Shown here piece by piece: positions 1 through 8,386 of a DNA stretch of 33,465 bases (its first letter is position 1; the number at the start of each line of letters is the position of its first letter). Below the pieces are notes generated by a model, which was not told where the DNA came from, ran no database searches, and was given only the letters and a program-made list of their open reading frames with translations. Source of the stretch: Myxococcales bacterium (GTDB lineage Bacteria > Myxococcota_A > Polyangia > DRWM01 > JAAZOP01). The stretch is from assembly GCA_012797735.1 (NCBI GenBank), contig JAAZOP010000175.1, positions 1-33,465 on the forward strand. Reading direction: 5' to 3'. The position numbers and the translations under genes were made by a program.

Positions 1-1317
1 GAACCACGAGTTGTAGACGCCGCCCTTGGACCACAACCCCTCGTTCTCCGCCCACGCGTTCCGGGTCCGCTCGGCCAGCAACTCCTCGTACAGGATCAGG
101 CCGACGTTGACATCCGGCCCCGCCGCGCGTCCGCTGAAGTGGCCGTCGGCCGGGTCGGCGTCGCCCGAGGCGTACCCCGCTTCGGCCTTGGCCATGAAGA
201 TCCAGCGCGACCACCCCAACCGCGCGATCCACCCGAGCAGGTCGGCCTCCTTGTACGGGTAGAGGTGCGTCAGGGGGTCCTCGGGCCCGAGCGGAATCGC
301 GTAGGTGCTCCCGTGGATCGCGTAGAGCTCCCCCTCGAAGAACAGGTCCCACAGCCGCAACTTCGCGAACGCGTCGTGGATGAAGACCTCCGACGAGGTG
401 CTCGGCTGCTCCCGGTAGACGAAGTGGTAGCCCGCCGTCAGCGCGTCGGTCTCGGCGAACCAGTCGAGCCCGTCCTGCTTCCAGACCAGGCCCAGGAACC
501 ACTCGTCGACATCGTCGTCGTCCCCGGCCAGCCACCCGCTGTCGTAGGGCGGCCGGATGCGGCCCTGCTCCAGGAAGTCCTCGACCAGTTTCTCCCAGGC
601 CACGACGAGGATCAGCGGCGTGTCCTCGGCGGGCAGCCCGGCGATCGCCCGCACGATCGAGATCGGCTTGGTCGCGAACAGCAGCCGGTCGCACGTGGAA
701 CCGTAGTGGTTGTCGCCCAAGTCGTCGTCGAAGCCGTCGCCGTCGTCGCTGAGCAGCCCGAGGCCCCAGTCGGAGGGCTGGCGGCCGACGCGCAGCACCC
801 CGACCGGCAGGTTCGATTCGACCCAGGCGTGCCGCACGTAGACCCAGGGCGCCTCCTCGCCGCTCGCCCGCGTGCGCGACGGGTCGCCGGCGAACAGCGG
901 GGTGGAGGACAGCCCGGCGTTGTCGCCCCAGAGCACGTCGTCGAGCAGGTCGAGCGTGACGTAGAGCCTGACCCACTCGCCGTAGCCCACCTCCGGCTTC
1001 AGCCGCAGCCGCTGCGTCATGTACCGCAGCGTCTGCGTCCGCTGGTCCGCGGGGTTGAGCGGGTACATCACGTTCCCCAGGACGTGGGCGCGGGCGCGGT
1101 AGTAGCCGTGCAAAGCGTAGTGGAACCCGTCCTCCTCCCCTTCCGCCGGCGCCCCGCCGTCCTCGCCGGCGGCCGCCTCGTCCCGGTCCGGCGGTTCGAC
1201 CTCGCGCGGCGTGCCGTCGTCGACGGTCCAGGCCGGGTCCACCGCCGGACGCTCGGCCCGGGCCGGCGGAGCGGCCACGGAAACGACCAGCAACAAGGTC
1301 GGGGTGAAACGGATCAT
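1..1317 (-). CDS. Outer-membrane beta-barrel-like protein (C-terminus truncated by window edge)
   Basis: Manual reverse-strand reading: ATG at 1317, SD-like GAGGTGAG upstream, signal peptide MIRFTPTLLLVVSVAAPPARA, open to base 1. Contains 'LRVGRQPSDWGLGLLSDDGDGFDDDLGDNHYGSTCDRLLFATKPI', resembling the barrel at 12069-13991. Not in the ORF track because there is no stop inside the window. Confidence 0.85.
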   Translation of the reverse strand, partial: MIRFTPTLLLVVSVAAPPARAERPAVDPAWTVDDGTPREVEPPDRDEAAAGEDGGAPAEGEEDGFHYALHGYYRARAHVLGNVMYPLNPADQRTQTLRYMTQRLRLKPEVGYGEWVRLYVTLDLLDDVLWGDNAGLSSTPLFAGDPSRTRASGEEAPWVYVRHAWVESNLPVGVLRVGRQPSDWGLGLLSDDGDGFDDDLGDNHYGSTCDRLLFATKPISIVRAIAGLPAEDTPLILVVAWEKLVEDFLEQGRIRPPYDSGWLAGDDDDVDEWFLGLVWKQDGLDWFAETDALTAGYHFVYREQPSTSSEVFIHDAFAKLRLWDLFFEGELYAIHGSTYAIPLGPEDPLTHLYPYKEADLLGWIARLGWSRWIFMAKAEAGYASGDADPADGHFSGRAAGPDVNVGLILYEELLAERTRNAWAENEGLWSKGGVYNSWF

Positions 1318-1498
1318 GCGCCACCTCACCTCGCGGGACGGACCGGGGCACCGGCAGGCGCCGCGGGGACCCCCCGGGCGCGGACCGGCCGAGAGTACCC
1401 GGAGCGCCGCGCCGACACAACCGTCGCCTGCGCGGGGGCGGCGCGGCCGGCGCGGCAATTCACCGCCCGACCCGTTCCGATCGTGGCATACTGCAACC

Positions 1499-4021
1499 AT
1501 GCGACGATGCACACGACACGGTCCGGACGCATGGGTCCCCGTCGCCGTCGCGGCGATCCTCGCGCTCGCCGGAGGCTGTGCCGAAGGCGCCGCCGCCGGC
1601 GAGGCCGGGCCGGAGGGCGGGACCGACGCCGAAGGCCGCCACGACGCCGACGCCGGGACCGACGCCGGCGGGGATCCCGGCCCGGACCCCGGCCTCGACG
1701 CGGAGGCGGGCGACCCCGGCATCGACCTCCCGCCGTTCGACGGCGCCGACGGGGAAGAGGACGGCGGCGGCGAGGCCGACGCCGACGCGGGGCCCTGGTG
1801 CGGCGACTTCTGCGACCCGTTCTCGATCGTGCTGCTGCCCGACACGCAGTACTACACGAGCAAGCAGTCCTGGGGCCCCGACAACACGTATCGCAAGCAG
1901 ATGCAGTGGATCCTCGACCACCGCACCTCGCACAACATCCGGTTCGTCGTCCACCTGGGCGACATCACGAACAACAACACCGTCGACCAGTGGGAGATTG
2001 CGGACCGGGCGCACCGGATGCTGGACGATGCCGGAGTGCCGTACAGCGTCGTGCCGGGCAACCACGACTACCTCAGCCCGTTCTCGCGGAGCGGCACGCG
2101 GTTCAACGACTACTTCGGCCCGACGCGGTTCGCCGGCCGCCCGTGGTACGGCGGCCACTACGGCGGCGGCAACGAGAGCAACTACGCGCTGTTCGAGGTC
2201 GGACCGATGCGGTTCCTGGTGCTGAACCTCGAGTACGGTCCGCGCAAGGACCCGCTGTGCTGGGCCGAGGAGGTGATCGCCGCGCACCCGGACCGCCAGG
2301 TGATCGTGGTCAGCCACTGCGTCCTGACCCACGGCGGCGCGTACGACCACAACTGCCCGAACGTCGACTACCTCGTCCCGGGCGGCCACGGCGAGACGAT
2401 CTGGGACGAGCTGGTCGCCCGGCACAGCAACGTGTTCCTGGTGCTGTGCGGGCACGTCGGGGACTCCGAACTGGTGCCGCGCGCCGGCAACGGCATGAAC
2501 CTCGTGCACCAGATGCTGGTCGACTACCAGTTCGAGGCCGCGTGCACCGCCGCCGCTCCGGCCTCGTGCACGGCGCACTGCCAGGACGGGACGTACACCG
2601 GCAACGGCTGGATGCGCGAGCTGGTGTTCCACCCGCTCGAGGGGCGCATCGAGGCGCGGACGTTCACCGTCGAGGACGGCAACGCCGCCGTCTTCCCGGG
2701 CGGTCGTCCGTGGTTCTTCTGCTCCCCGGCGGACCCGGTGGGTCCCGAGGGCCACCGCTGGTACCCGTCCGATCCGTCCGACACGGTCCACCAGTTCTCG
2801 TTCGACCACGACCTGCGGCCTCCCGCGACCGACGTCCGGACCGACCTGGGACTGCGGGCCTTCACGGACCGGACGGTCAACGCCGTCGGCACCGGCGACC
2901 AGTTCGCTCCGCGGATCGCCGGCCGCGCCGGCGGCGACTTCGTCGTCGTCTGGGAGGACGACTCGTCGCCGGCCGACGGTGCCGGCAACTACGACCTGAT
3001 GGCCCGCGGCTTCGCCGCGGGCGGCTGCCAGCGGTTCGCCCAGATCGAGGTCAACCCGACGACGGCCGGGCAGCAGCGGGCACCCGCCGCCGGGATGGCC
3101 GCCGACGGTTCGTTCGTCGTCGCCTGGGAGGACGACAACGACGGGAACGGCGTCTACCAGGTCTACGCCCGCGGGTTCCGAGACGACGGCCGCGAGCGGT
3201 TCGCGGTCCGGACGGTCAACAGCGTCGCCGCCGGGCAGCAGCGCCACCCGGCCGTCGCCGTCGCCCCGGACGGCCGGTTCGTCGTCGCCTGGGAGGACGA
3301 CCAGGACAACGACGGCGACCTGCAGGTCTGGATGCGCGGGTTCGAGGCGGACGGTTCCGAGCGGTTCGCGGATCGCAGCGCGCACGACGACGACGCGGGC
3401 AACCGCCGTCGCCCGGCCCTCGCCGCCCTCCCCGACGGCGGCTTCGTCGTCGTATGGGAGGACGACGGCGACGGGAACGGCTACTACCAGATCCACGCGC
3501 GCGGCTTCGGACCCGACGGCGCCGAGCGTTTCGCGCGCCTGACCGTCAACAGCGTGGCCGACGGGCAGCAGGACCGGCCGGCCGTCGCCGCCGACGCCGC
3601 CGGCGGCTTCGTCGTCCTGTGGCAGGACGACCAGGAGAACGACGGGAACTACCAGATCTACGCGCGCGGTTTCGAGGCGGACGGGCGGCCGCGGTTCGCC
3701 GACCTCCGCGTCAACGGCGACGCCGGCGGCCAACACCTCGCCCCGGCCGTGTCCGTCGCCGACTCCGGCGCCTTTGTCGCCGTCTGGCAGGACGACTCCG
3801 ACGGCAACGGCAGCTACCAGATCCGCGCGCGCGCGTTCACCGCGGCCGGGTCCGAGCGGCGGGCGGAGTGGACGGCCAACCGATTCGCCGACGGCCAGCA
3901 GCGCGCCCCCGACGCGTTCCTCGAACGCTCCGGCGGACCGCTGGTCGTCGTCTGGGAGGACGACATGGACGGCAACGGCGCCTACCAGATCCTCGCCGGC
4001 GGCCTCGACCTGTCGCCGTAG
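1499..4021 (+). CDS. Secreted lipoprotein: calcineurin-like metallophosphoesterase fused to seven ~55-aa 'FVVVWEDDxDGNGxYQIYARGF' repeats
   Basis: Part of ORF 1211-4021; ATG at 1499 gives signal peptide/lipobox (LALAGGC). Motifs PDTQYYT, HLGDITNN, PGNHDY, VVSHCV, GHVGD fit metallophosphoesterases. Seven C-terminal repeats. Confidence 0.9.
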   Translation: MRRCTRHGPDAWVPVAVAAILALAGGCAEGAAAGEAGPEGGTDAEGRHDADAGTDAGGDPGPDPGLDAEAGDPGIDLPPFDGADGEEDGGGEADADAGPWCGDFCDPFSIVLLPDTQYYTSKQSWGPDNTYRKQMQWILDHRTSHNIRFVVHLGDITNNNTVDQWEIADRAHRMLDDAGVPYSVVPGNHDYLSPFSRSGTRFNDYFGPTRFAGRPWYGGHYGGGNESNYALFEVGPMRFLVLNLEYGPRKDPLCWAEEVIAAHPDRQVIVVSHCVLTHGGAYDHNCPNVDYLVPGGHGETIWDELVARHSNVFLVLCGHVGDSELVPRAGNGMNLVHQMLVDYQFEAACTAAAPASCTAHCQDGTYTGNGWMRELVFHPLEGRIEARTFTVEDGNAAVFPGGRPWFFCSPADPVGPEGHRWYPSDPSDTVHQFSFDHDLRPPATDVRTDLGLRAFTDRTVNAVGTGDQFAPRIAGRAGGDFVVVWEDDSSPADGAGNYDLMARGFAAGGCQRFAQIEVNPTTAGQQRAPAAGMAADGSFVVAWEDDNDGNGVYQVYARGFRDDGRERFAVRTVNSVAAGQQRHPAVAVAPDGRFVVAWEDDQDNDGDLQVWMRGFEADGSERFADRSAHDDDAGNRRRPALAALPDGGFVVVWEDDGDGNGYYQIHARGFGPDGAERFARLTVNSVADGQQDRPAVAADAAGGFVVLWQDDQENDGNYQIYARGFEADGRPRFADLRVNGDAGGQHLAPAVSVADSGAFVAVWQDDSDGNGSYQIRARAFTAAGSERRAEWTANRFADGQQRAPDAFLERSGGPLVVVWEDDMDGNGAYQILAGGLDLSP
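2868..4018 (+). repeat. Seven tandem ~165-bp coding repeats (protein unit ~55 aa, RFAxxTVNSxAxGQQxxPAVAxxxDGxFVVxWEDDxDGNGxYQIxARGFxxDGxE)
   Basis: Aligned by eye in the 936-aa translation; the nucleotide motif 'gtcgtc(g/t)cctgggaggacgac' recurs. Confidence 0.85.
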
Positions 4022-4025
4022 CCGC

Positions 4026-5558
4026 TCACCGGCAGCGGATCCACACCCGCGACCCCGGCTCGACGCAGGTCTCCGAGCCGACCGTGAAGGAGGCCGCGGG
4101 GCAGCCGAGTTCGCTCTCGCCGGCGGCGCGGTAGAACCACCCGGTCGTCGTCGGGGCGCCGCACGACCCGCCCGCCCATGGACGCTCGGCCTGCCGCACC
4201 AGACAACGCCGCCGCGGCAAGCCGTCGGCGCCGGCGGTGGTGCCGAGATCGCGTTTCAGCGGCTGGCAGGCCACCCCCGTCCGCGGGTTCCGGCACGCCG
4301 GCGGATCGTGGATCTGGGTCTCCATCAACGGCGGACAGCCGTACGCGGGACAGTCCGGATCCTCCGCACACGCCCGGTCGTCGCTCAGCGTCTCCACCAT
4401 CGCACAGTCGACCCGGCACGAGCCCGGCTCCCGGTCCAACGCCCGCCGCAGGCACGCCTCGGAATCCGGGACGACCTCGCCCAGCCGGTCGACGACGCCG
4501 GCGACGAGCGTGTCGCGCCAGTCGCGCCTGCAGATCGAATCCACGTGGGCCTGGCGCCCGAACGCCTGGGCCAGGCGGACCAGCCGGCGGGGCGGGAAGG
4601 CGAGGCCCATCTCGGTGGAGCAGGACGGAAGGAGCTGCGTCGGCACGACGGGATCGATCATCTCGACCATCTCCGGGGCCGAGAGGCATGCGTCCAGCGT
4701 GTCCCCGGGCCCGATGCACTGCGGGGCGTCCGGCGGCACGCCGATGATGAGGTTGAGGACGAGCCGGCCAGGGTCGGAACGCAGCCCCCGGAACGCCGCG
4801 ACGAACGTCTCGACGTCGGTGACGAACTCGGGCCACAGGAAACAGCGGAGGTTGGGATGGCCGAGGTCGGTGCGGTCCTGGTCGAACATCTCGGGGTGTT
4901 CGGGCCGCACCGAGCAGTCGTCCTCGTCGGTGACGAACAACAGGACCAAAATCGAATCCGGCCGCAGGAACCCGGCGTTGCAGCCGCTGGACCCGCTGTT
5001 CGGCGGCGTCAGCGCGGCCTGCATCGCCGCCAGCGGCTGTTCGAAGCCGCAACCGCTCGTCCCCAGCGTGGCGACACAGGCGAAGTCCGCGGCGAGCCGC
5101 GACACCGGATAGGAGTCCGCGTTCGACGGATTGCGCGAGAGGAACGCCGGATACGCCGCAGCGCACCCGGGGAGCCGCGGCTCGTGCAGGAAGCAGCCCT
5201 GGTCCCCGCCGAACGGCCGGCTACAGGTCCAAAGCTCGTGTCCGGCCGTCCCCATGTCCGGGGAGATCACCGCCAGGTTCAGGTCCTCGACCGGCGGGTG
5301 CGTCGGACGGCCCGTGTACGGATCGAGAGGCGGGTCGAGCAGTTCGGCGAGGGCGTCCGCGAACCGCAGCGCCAACACCGCCTGCTCCTCGGCCATCGAA
5401 CCGGAGTTGTCCACGAGCACCACGATATCGATCGGAGGCGTGCCGGACGGCTCGAAATCGAGGACCACGGTCGGGTCCTCCCCCGTGCCGTCGACGTCCG
5501 AGTACGACCGGAAGCAACCGGCGGCCAGCCAGGCACAGATCCACAGGGTCCGCCGCAT
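4026..5558 (-). CDS. VWA-domain Cys-rich lipoprotein
   Basis: ORF 4026-5558; lipobox CAWLAAGC; MIDAS-type 'DIVVLVDNSGSM'. Confidence 0.9.
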   Translation of the reverse strand: MRRTLWICAWLAAGCFRSYSDVDGTGEDPTVVLDFEPSGTPPIDIVVLVDNSGSMAEEQAVLALRFADALAELLDPPLDPYTGRPTHPPVEDLNLAVISPDMGTAGHELWTCSRPFGGDQGCFLHEPRLPGCAAAYPAFLSRNPSNADSYPVSRLAADFACVATLGTSGCGFEQPLAAMQAALTPPNSGSSGCNAGFLRPDSILVLLFVTDEDDCSVRPEHPEMFDQDRTDLGHPNLRCFLWPEFVTDVETFVAAFRGLRSDPGRLVLNLIIGVPPDAPQCIGPGDTLDACLSAPEMVEMIDPVVPTQLLPSCSTEMGLAFPPRRLVRLAQAFGRQAHVDSICRRDWRDTLVAGVVDRLGEVVPDSEACLRRALDREPGSCRVDCAMVETLSDDRACAEDPDCPAYGCPPLMETQIHDPPACRNPRTGVACQPLKRDLGTTAGADGLPRRRCLVRQAERPWAGGSCGAPTTTGWFYRAAGESELGCPAASFTVGSETCVEPGSRVWIRCR

Positions 5559-5628
5559 CGCGACCTCCCGCCGCCAGCATAGGCGAGGGAATCGACTAGG
5601 TCGAGCGCGACGGGCGTCGGGGAGGGGG

Positions 5629-6624
5629 TCAGTCGGGGAGTTCGGCGAGCGGGTTGACGTCCACGATCACGATCGCGTCCGCGATCGCGTGGACCTCCTT
5701 GCGGCCCAGGAGGTCGTAGGGGAACTCGGTGGTCGCGGCGGTCAGGCGGCCGCGGATCTCGAGCACCCAGTCGCCGGGCGGGACCTGGGCGATCGCGTAC
5801 AGGCCGTCCGGGCTCGAGTACGGCTGGTTGTCGATCCGCGAGGGGAACTCGTCGACGAAGTACCGCGCGTAGCACTCGCGCGGATTCAACACGTGGCAGT
5901 CCTGGCGGGAGGCGTCGAGCAGCCGCGCCACAATCCCCTCGACTTCGTCGGGAGGATCGGCGCAGTCCTGGAAGGCGCCGGCGATGATCGCGTGGTCGGC
6001 GTCCGGCGTGATGCCGAGGATCGTCGGGATGAGGCGGTAGGTCGAGTCGGAGATCGAGAGCGCCCGGACCCGGCCTCCGTCCGCGTCGGGGCATTCGACG
6101 TCGTACTCGACCGTCGTCCGCTGCGCCGCGCCGGTGGTGGGCGACGTCCCGCCGGTGGCCCGGTACGCGATCAGGCCGCGCGCCGGCAGCCCGGCCACGC
6201 CGGACACCTCGCCCGAGGCGTCGGTCGGCCCGACCGTCAGGTCCGGCGTCTCGTCGACCACGTTGTCGAAGAACAGCTCCAGCGTGACCCCCGGAACGCG
6301 GTATTCGTCCTCGAAGTCCTCCACGTAGAGCGTCGCCGTGACGGTGCCGGGAAGCGGCGGGATCGGCGGGTTGTTCCCGAGGCAGCTCATGTCGGCCCCC
6401 GTCTCGGCCAGGGTCGGCAGCCGCATCTCGCAGACGTGCGACTCGGGCACGCACACCGACCCGATCGGACACTCGTCCGTCCGGCTGCAGTGGCCCGCCG
6501 TGTCGCCCGGCGTGTCGCCCGCCGTGTCGCCGGCGTCCGGGTTGCCGCTGTCGTCGTCGCCGCAGGCGAAGGCCAGCCCCAGCACCAGCCCCGCAAGACC
6601 CAGGCCCAATCCGATGCGCTTCAT
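5629..6624 (-). CDS. Small lipoprotein with a Cys-containing segment and a carboxypeptidase-regulatory-like middle region (function unknown)
   Basis: In-frame part of ORF 5629-8340; ATG at 6624, MKRIGLGLGLAGLVLGLAFACGDDDSG..., then 'CSRTDECPIGSVCVPESHVCE'. Confidence 0.8.
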   Translation of the reverse strand: MKRIGLGLGLAGLVLGLAFACGDDDSGNPDAGDTAGDTPGDTAGHCSRTDECPIGSVCVPESHVCEMRLPTLAETGADMSCLGNNPPIPPLPGTVTATLYVEDFEDEYRVPGVTLELFFDNVVDETPDLTVGPTDASGEVSGVAGLPARGLIAYRATGGTSPTTGAAQRTTVEYDVECPDADGGRVRALSISDSTYRLIPTILGITPDADHAIIAGAFQDCADPPDEVEGIVARLLDASRQDCHVLNPRECYARYFVDEFPSRIDNQPYSSPDGLYAIAQVPPGDWVLEIRGRLTAATTEFPYDLLGRKEVHAIADAIVIVDVNPLAELPD

Positions 6625-6647
6625 CTCCGTCTCCCTCCTCTCCTCAC

Positions 6648-8354
6648 CTAGGGCCGGCGCTCCAGCATCTCGAGCACCGTCCGTTCGATCGTCGGCCAGC
6701 CGTTCGGGCCGATCGAGTTGGTTTCCTCGTAGTGGTCGCCGAACGCGTCCTCGACGTACGGCTGGAGTTCGTCCACGAAGTAGTCGTAGGCGGGGATCAT
6801 GTATCCGAGCATGTCGTTGGTCAGGCCCCAGGCCATCGGGTAGTCGGCGCCCTCCAGCCGGTCGAACAGGTAGGGCGGACCCGGCGCGCGGGTGAGGTCG
6901 GGCGGATGGGGCTGGTCGGGCGCCACGATCGGCCAGACGTCGGGGGTGTAGCGGCCGTCGTAGCCCCCGAGGAACAGTTCCGGGCACGGTTCGCCGCCGA
7001 AGGTCAACACCTGGGCGCGACCCAGCTTGATCCACGATACCTCGCTCCAGAGGTGCGGGAAGTTGCCCGACTCCAGCGGCAGGGTCGGGTCGTAGCCGTG
7101 GATCTCGCGGTCGCGGAACGTCTTGTTCAGCAGCATGGCGTGGTAGGCGTAGTTCTCGACCACGAGGTCGAACCGGGCGCGGACCCAGGCCAGGTCGAGC
7201 GTGTCTTCCGGCGCGGTCGCCTCCGACAGCGCGCGCAGGGCGCCCACGGCCAGGATCCGGCCGACCTCCTGCGCCCCCTCGATGCTCCGCAACACGTCGT
7301 GCGGCAGATCGACCCCGTCCAACCCCGTGCACTGGACCCGCCCGGGGCCGATCTGGCTGCCGAGCGGCCCCTGGACGAAGACGGCGGTGCCGCCCACGCC
7401 CGGCACGTCCACCGGCCCCTCGGTCACCCCTTCCTCGATGCCGACGCGCAGAGCGTGCACGTAGTCGGCGGTCAGCGAGTTGATCTCGTCCGAGGAGTAC
7501 TCGGCATGGGACGTGAAGTGGACCAGCGTGGCGATCGTCGAGCCGTCGGCGGCGTCCTGGAAGCCGAGCACGGTGAGGTACGGGTCCAGGATCACCGGGT
7601 CCCGCGCGTCGGAGACGACGTTGGCGATCCCCTTCGTCGGGTGTTCGCCCGGGATCGTGCGCCCGTAGCGCACGCGCGCGGGACGGAGGTCCGCCACCGC
7701 GTCGCGCGTCGCCTGCTCCATCTGCGCCAGCAGGAACTCCATGTACGCCGGATCGGCGCCGCACGTCACCTCGTCGAGCCCCCAGATCCCGATCGTGTCC
7801 GGACCCTCGTGGTTGTGGCTCGCCGCCACCAGCAGGTAGTCGATCCCCAGGTCCGCGACCGACCGGCGCAGCGCCTCCACGTCGTCGTAGAAGAGGCCGA
7901 CGATGTCGGCGGTGACGATCGCCAGGAGCTTTTCCCCCGAGCGGATCGCCAGCGTGCGCACCTCGATGTCGTCGTGGATGTCGTTGGCCGGCCGCGGGTT
8001 GCCGAAGCCGGCGATCCACACGCCGTCGAACCGCCCGTTGCCGTTGGTGTCCTGGTACTGGTCGCCGTCCCGCGGGTCGTACTCCCCGTCGCCGTCCACG
8101 TCGACCGTCATCGGCTCGGTGATCGTCGGATTGGCCAGCCGCACGCCGACCCCCACCTCGAACGACGACGGCGTCTCCGCGGGGCAACCCGGGTCGCCCG
8201 GACAGCGCCAGAAGGTCGTCGGGAACGGGACGTCCCCGTCCGCCTCGTCCGCATCCGCATCCGTCCCGCCGTCGTCCGCGGCGGACGTCGTGCCGTCGCC
8301 GCACGCCGCCATCGCCAGCGGCAACATTGCCACCCACCAACCTCTGCCGTGCAT
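6648..8354 (-). CDS. Neutral/alkaline non-lysosomal ceramidase-like lipoprotein
   Basis: In-frame part of ORF 6648-11990; ATG at 8354, lipobox PLAMAAC; 'WIAGFGNPRPANDIHDDIEVRTLAI', 'VTADIVGLF', 'AASHNHEGPDTIGIWG' resemble the neutral ceramidase N-terminal domain. Confidence 0.75.
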   Translation of the reverse strand: MHGRGWWVAMLPLAMAACGDGTTSAADDGGTDADADEADGDVPFPTTFWRCPGDPGCPAETPSSFEVGVGVRLANPTITEPMTVDVDGDGEYDPRDGDQYQDTNGNGRFDGVWIAGFGNPRPANDIHDDIEVRTLAIRSGEKLLAIVTADIVGLFYDDVEALRRSVADLGIDYLLVAASHNHEGPDTIGIWGLDEVTCGADPAYMEFLLAQMEQATRDAVADLRPARVRYGRTIPGEHPTKGIANVVSDARDPVILDPYLTVLGFQDAADGSTIATLVHFTSHAEYSSDEINSLTADYVHALRVGIEEGVTEGPVDVPGVGGTAVFVQGPLGSQIGPGRVQCTGLDGVDLPHDVLRSIEGAQEVGRILAVGALRALSEATAPEDTLDLAWVRARFDLVVENYAYHAMLLNKTFRDREIHGYDPTLPLESGNFPHLWSEVSWIKLGRAQVLTFGGEPCPELFLGGYDGRYTPDVWPIVAPDQPHPPDLTRAPGPPYLFDRLEGADYPMAWGLTNDMLGYMIPAYDYFVDELQPYVEDAFGDHYEETNSIGPNGWPTIERTVLEMLERRP

Positions 8355-8386
8355 GAGCGCCTCCCCTCCCCTCGTCGTCCCGGCCG

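Noticed and set aside
1460-3736. 758-aa minus ORF opposite the repeat region
   Set aside because: Antisense shadow of the repeat-coding strand; no recognisable domain, low-complexity V/R/A composition.
2868-4018. CRISPR-like array
   Set aside because: Repeats are ~165 bp, coding, degenerate and contiguous with no spacers.
139-4134. 1331-aa + strand ORF
   Set aside because: Arg/Pro/Val-rich composition-driven reading frame overlapping the better-supported barrel gene (minus, 1-1317) and metallophosphoesterase gene (1499-4021).
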